A DNA stretch of 6,257 bases from Oscillospiraceae bacterium (GTDB taxonomy: Bacteria > Bacillota > Clostridia > Oscillospirales > Oscillospiraceae), in the NCBI GenBank assembly GCA_016286595.1, contig JAEETR010000132.1, positions 1 through 6,257 on the forward strand, written 5' to 3'. Below the pieces are notes generated by a model. The model was not told the origin of the DNA, did no database searches, and saw nothing but the letters and a program-made list of their open reading frames with translations. Position 1 is the first letter of the stretch, and every line of letters starts with the position of its first letter. Position numbers and translations under genes: made by a program. Below are positions 5,368-6,257 of this stretch, piece after piece.

Positions 5368-5577
5368 TTATTTGCGCAGGTGGACGGTGAAATCGTCGTC
5401 CTTCGCTTCCCAGGTCACCGTGTAGCCCTGGCTCTCGGCGAACCGGGTCACGTTTTCCACTGCGCACTTTTCGTCCACCAGCACGTCCAGCTCCGCGGGC
5501 GCGCCGGCCTTGACTTCCTTCTGCACCATGATCACGGGCATGGGGCAGGAATATCCGCGGGCGTCGACTTCCTTCAC
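5368..5577 (-). CDS. TusA/SirA-family sulfur carrier protein, partner of the YedE-type transporter
   Basis: This 69-residue protein has the TusA fold signature. It begins with the strand KEVDARGYSCPMP, whose CPxP motif carries the sulfur-accepting cysteine (Cys11) at the start of the first helix. A second segment, LDVLVDEKCAVENVTRFAESQGY (30-52), contains the usual VD...NV.RFA pattern plus an extra Cys38. TusA-like proteins carry persulfide sulfur between enzymes. Homologues beside YeeE/YedE genes (YeeD/TsuB, or the N-terminal domain of YedF) are linked to thiosulfate uptake or selenium metabolism. The length is normal for TusA but lacks the second domain of YedF, whose family members are about 200 residues. 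The start is GTG at 5575-5577, overlapping the transporter stop as GTGA, with GAAGGA a few nt upstream. This implies translational coupling and joint function. Confidence 0.88.
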   Translation of the reverse strand: MKEVDARGYSCPMPVIMVQKEVKAGAPAELDVLVDEKCAVENVTRFAESQGYTVTWEAKDDDFTVHLRK

Positions 5578-6257
5578 GATTCCTTCGCCGCCTTTCTGGT
5601 GAAGATCAGGGAGATGACCAGCACCACCACGAAGCCGATGATCACGGCGACCTTGCCGTTGGCGGTGGGGCCGTCTGCGGAGGAGGCCAGCTTAAAGTTG
5701 TGGCAGAACGCGGCGCCCACCAGCATGCCCAGCACCGTCACGGCGGAGTCGCTCTCGCCCTGGCCGGTGAGGATCAGCTGACGCAGGGGGCAGCCGCCCA
5801 GCAGGATGGACGCCCAGCCCATCAGGGCGGTGCCCAGGAAGTTCCAGAGGCCGTCGTTGTGGGCCACGGGCTGACCGGCGAAGCCGGGGTTGAATTTGCC
5901 GATGATCAGGTTGCCCACCAGGACGGTGACGATCACGGCGGCGAAGCCGGCCACCAGACCGAAGTCCTTGAATATCACGGCGTTGCGGATGCCGCCCACC
6001 ATGCACATGCGGCTGCGCTGGCAGAGGACGCCCACCACCAGACCGGCGATCAGGGCCAGGATCACGGGGGCGCGCATGCTGCCGGGGCCTTTCTCGGAGA
6101 AGAAGAACAGGGCGGGCACGGCCAGGCACAGCACGAACAGCAGGACGTACACCACGGGGAGCGCGGCGGCCTCGCCGGCGCCCTCCTTGTAGGCCCGGCC
6201 CAGGGTGAAGCCCTTCTTCAGGAACACGACGCCCACCAGGATGCCCACGATGAAGCC
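5574..6257 (-). CDS. yedE: YeeE/YedE-family transporter (putative selenium or thiosulfate importer), N-terminus outside window
   Basis: The frame is open to the right edge, so the start is missing; an in-frame GTG at 6246-6248 is not a credible start. The visible 227 residues contain several membrane helices (roughly 34-52, 63-78, 101-118, 138-153, 172-186 and 202-219) and two cysteine motifs in polar breaks: CQRSRMCMVGGIRN (Cys79, Cys85) and GGCPLRQLI (Cys156). In the YeeE/YedE family such central cysteines are proposed to pass thiosulfate through the membrane. The surrounding wording (GVLCQRSRMC, GQPVAHNDGLWNFLG, LASSADGPTANGK) most resembles the subgroup named YedE putative selenium transporter. 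That subgroup is typically 350-400 residues, so a third or more is outside the window. Cys185 is an additional cysteine. The stop overlaps the TusA-like start by 4 nt. The family is secure; selenium versus thiosulfate as substrate is not decided. Confidence 0.88.
   Translation of the reverse strand, partial: GFIVGILVGVVFLKKGFTLGRAYKEGAGEAAALPVVYVLLFVLCLAVPALFFFSEKGPGSMRAPVILALIAGLVVGVLCQRSRMCMVGGIRNAVIFKDFGLVAGFAAVIVTVLVGNLIIGKFNPGFAGQPVAHNDGLWNFLGTALMGWASILLGGCPLRQLILTGQGESDSAVTVLGMLVGAAFCHNFKLASSADGPTANGKVAVIIGFVVVLVISLIFTRKAAKES

Overview
The window looks like a chromosomal segment from a GC-rich, spore-forming-type Firmicute, most likely an Oscillospiraceae-like gut clostridium. The reasons are the Firmicutes-specific holB-ricT gene pair, strong AGGAGG-type ribosome binding sites, GTG starts, and a REP-associated transposase with GTAG-headed repeats. 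This placement is inference; no rRNA or other marker gene is present.

Layout. Positions 1-486 (+) hold the C-terminal half of the DNA polymerase III delta-prime subunit (holB), cut by the left window edge. It is followed after 4 nt by ricT (491-1762, +), a PSP1-domain protein with six clustered cysteines and a long basic low-complexity tail. A perfect 13-bp hairpin closes this operon. Next is a convergent, visibly lower-GC gene for a large lipoprotein of unknown function (1859-3511, -). A 183-bp intergenic stretch (3512-3694) carries a 13-bp inverted repeat and a REP-type hairpin. It leads into a REP-associated tyrosine transposase (RAYT, 3695-4282, +). A second terminator hairpin, nearly identical to the first, separates the RAYT from a convergent single-pass membrane protein (4334-5209, -) that has an Asp/Glu/Tyr-rich cytoplasmic tail and an outside SH3-like domain. 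A good promoter lies upstream of that gene. The right end holds a translationally coupled pair on the minus strand: a YedE/YeeE-family transporter (5574-6257, cut by the right edge) followed by a TusA-like sulfur carrier (5368-5577).

Functional picture. holB and ricT are housekeeping genes (replication clamp loading; RNase Y and sporulation control). yedE and the TusA-like gene form a sulfur or selenium uptake module, in which the membrane protein would import thiosulfate or a selenium species and the small protein would receive or relay it. The lipoprotein and the acidic membrane protein are envelope proteins of unknown role.

The most unusual part is the RAYT gene. Its own GTAG-hairpin elements lie at its 5' edge and, in frame, inside its coding sequence. 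One internal copy is inverted and has gained exactly 75 nt (25 codons) in its loop, carrying two further perfect hairpins. No stretch of more than 300 bases lacks a gene.
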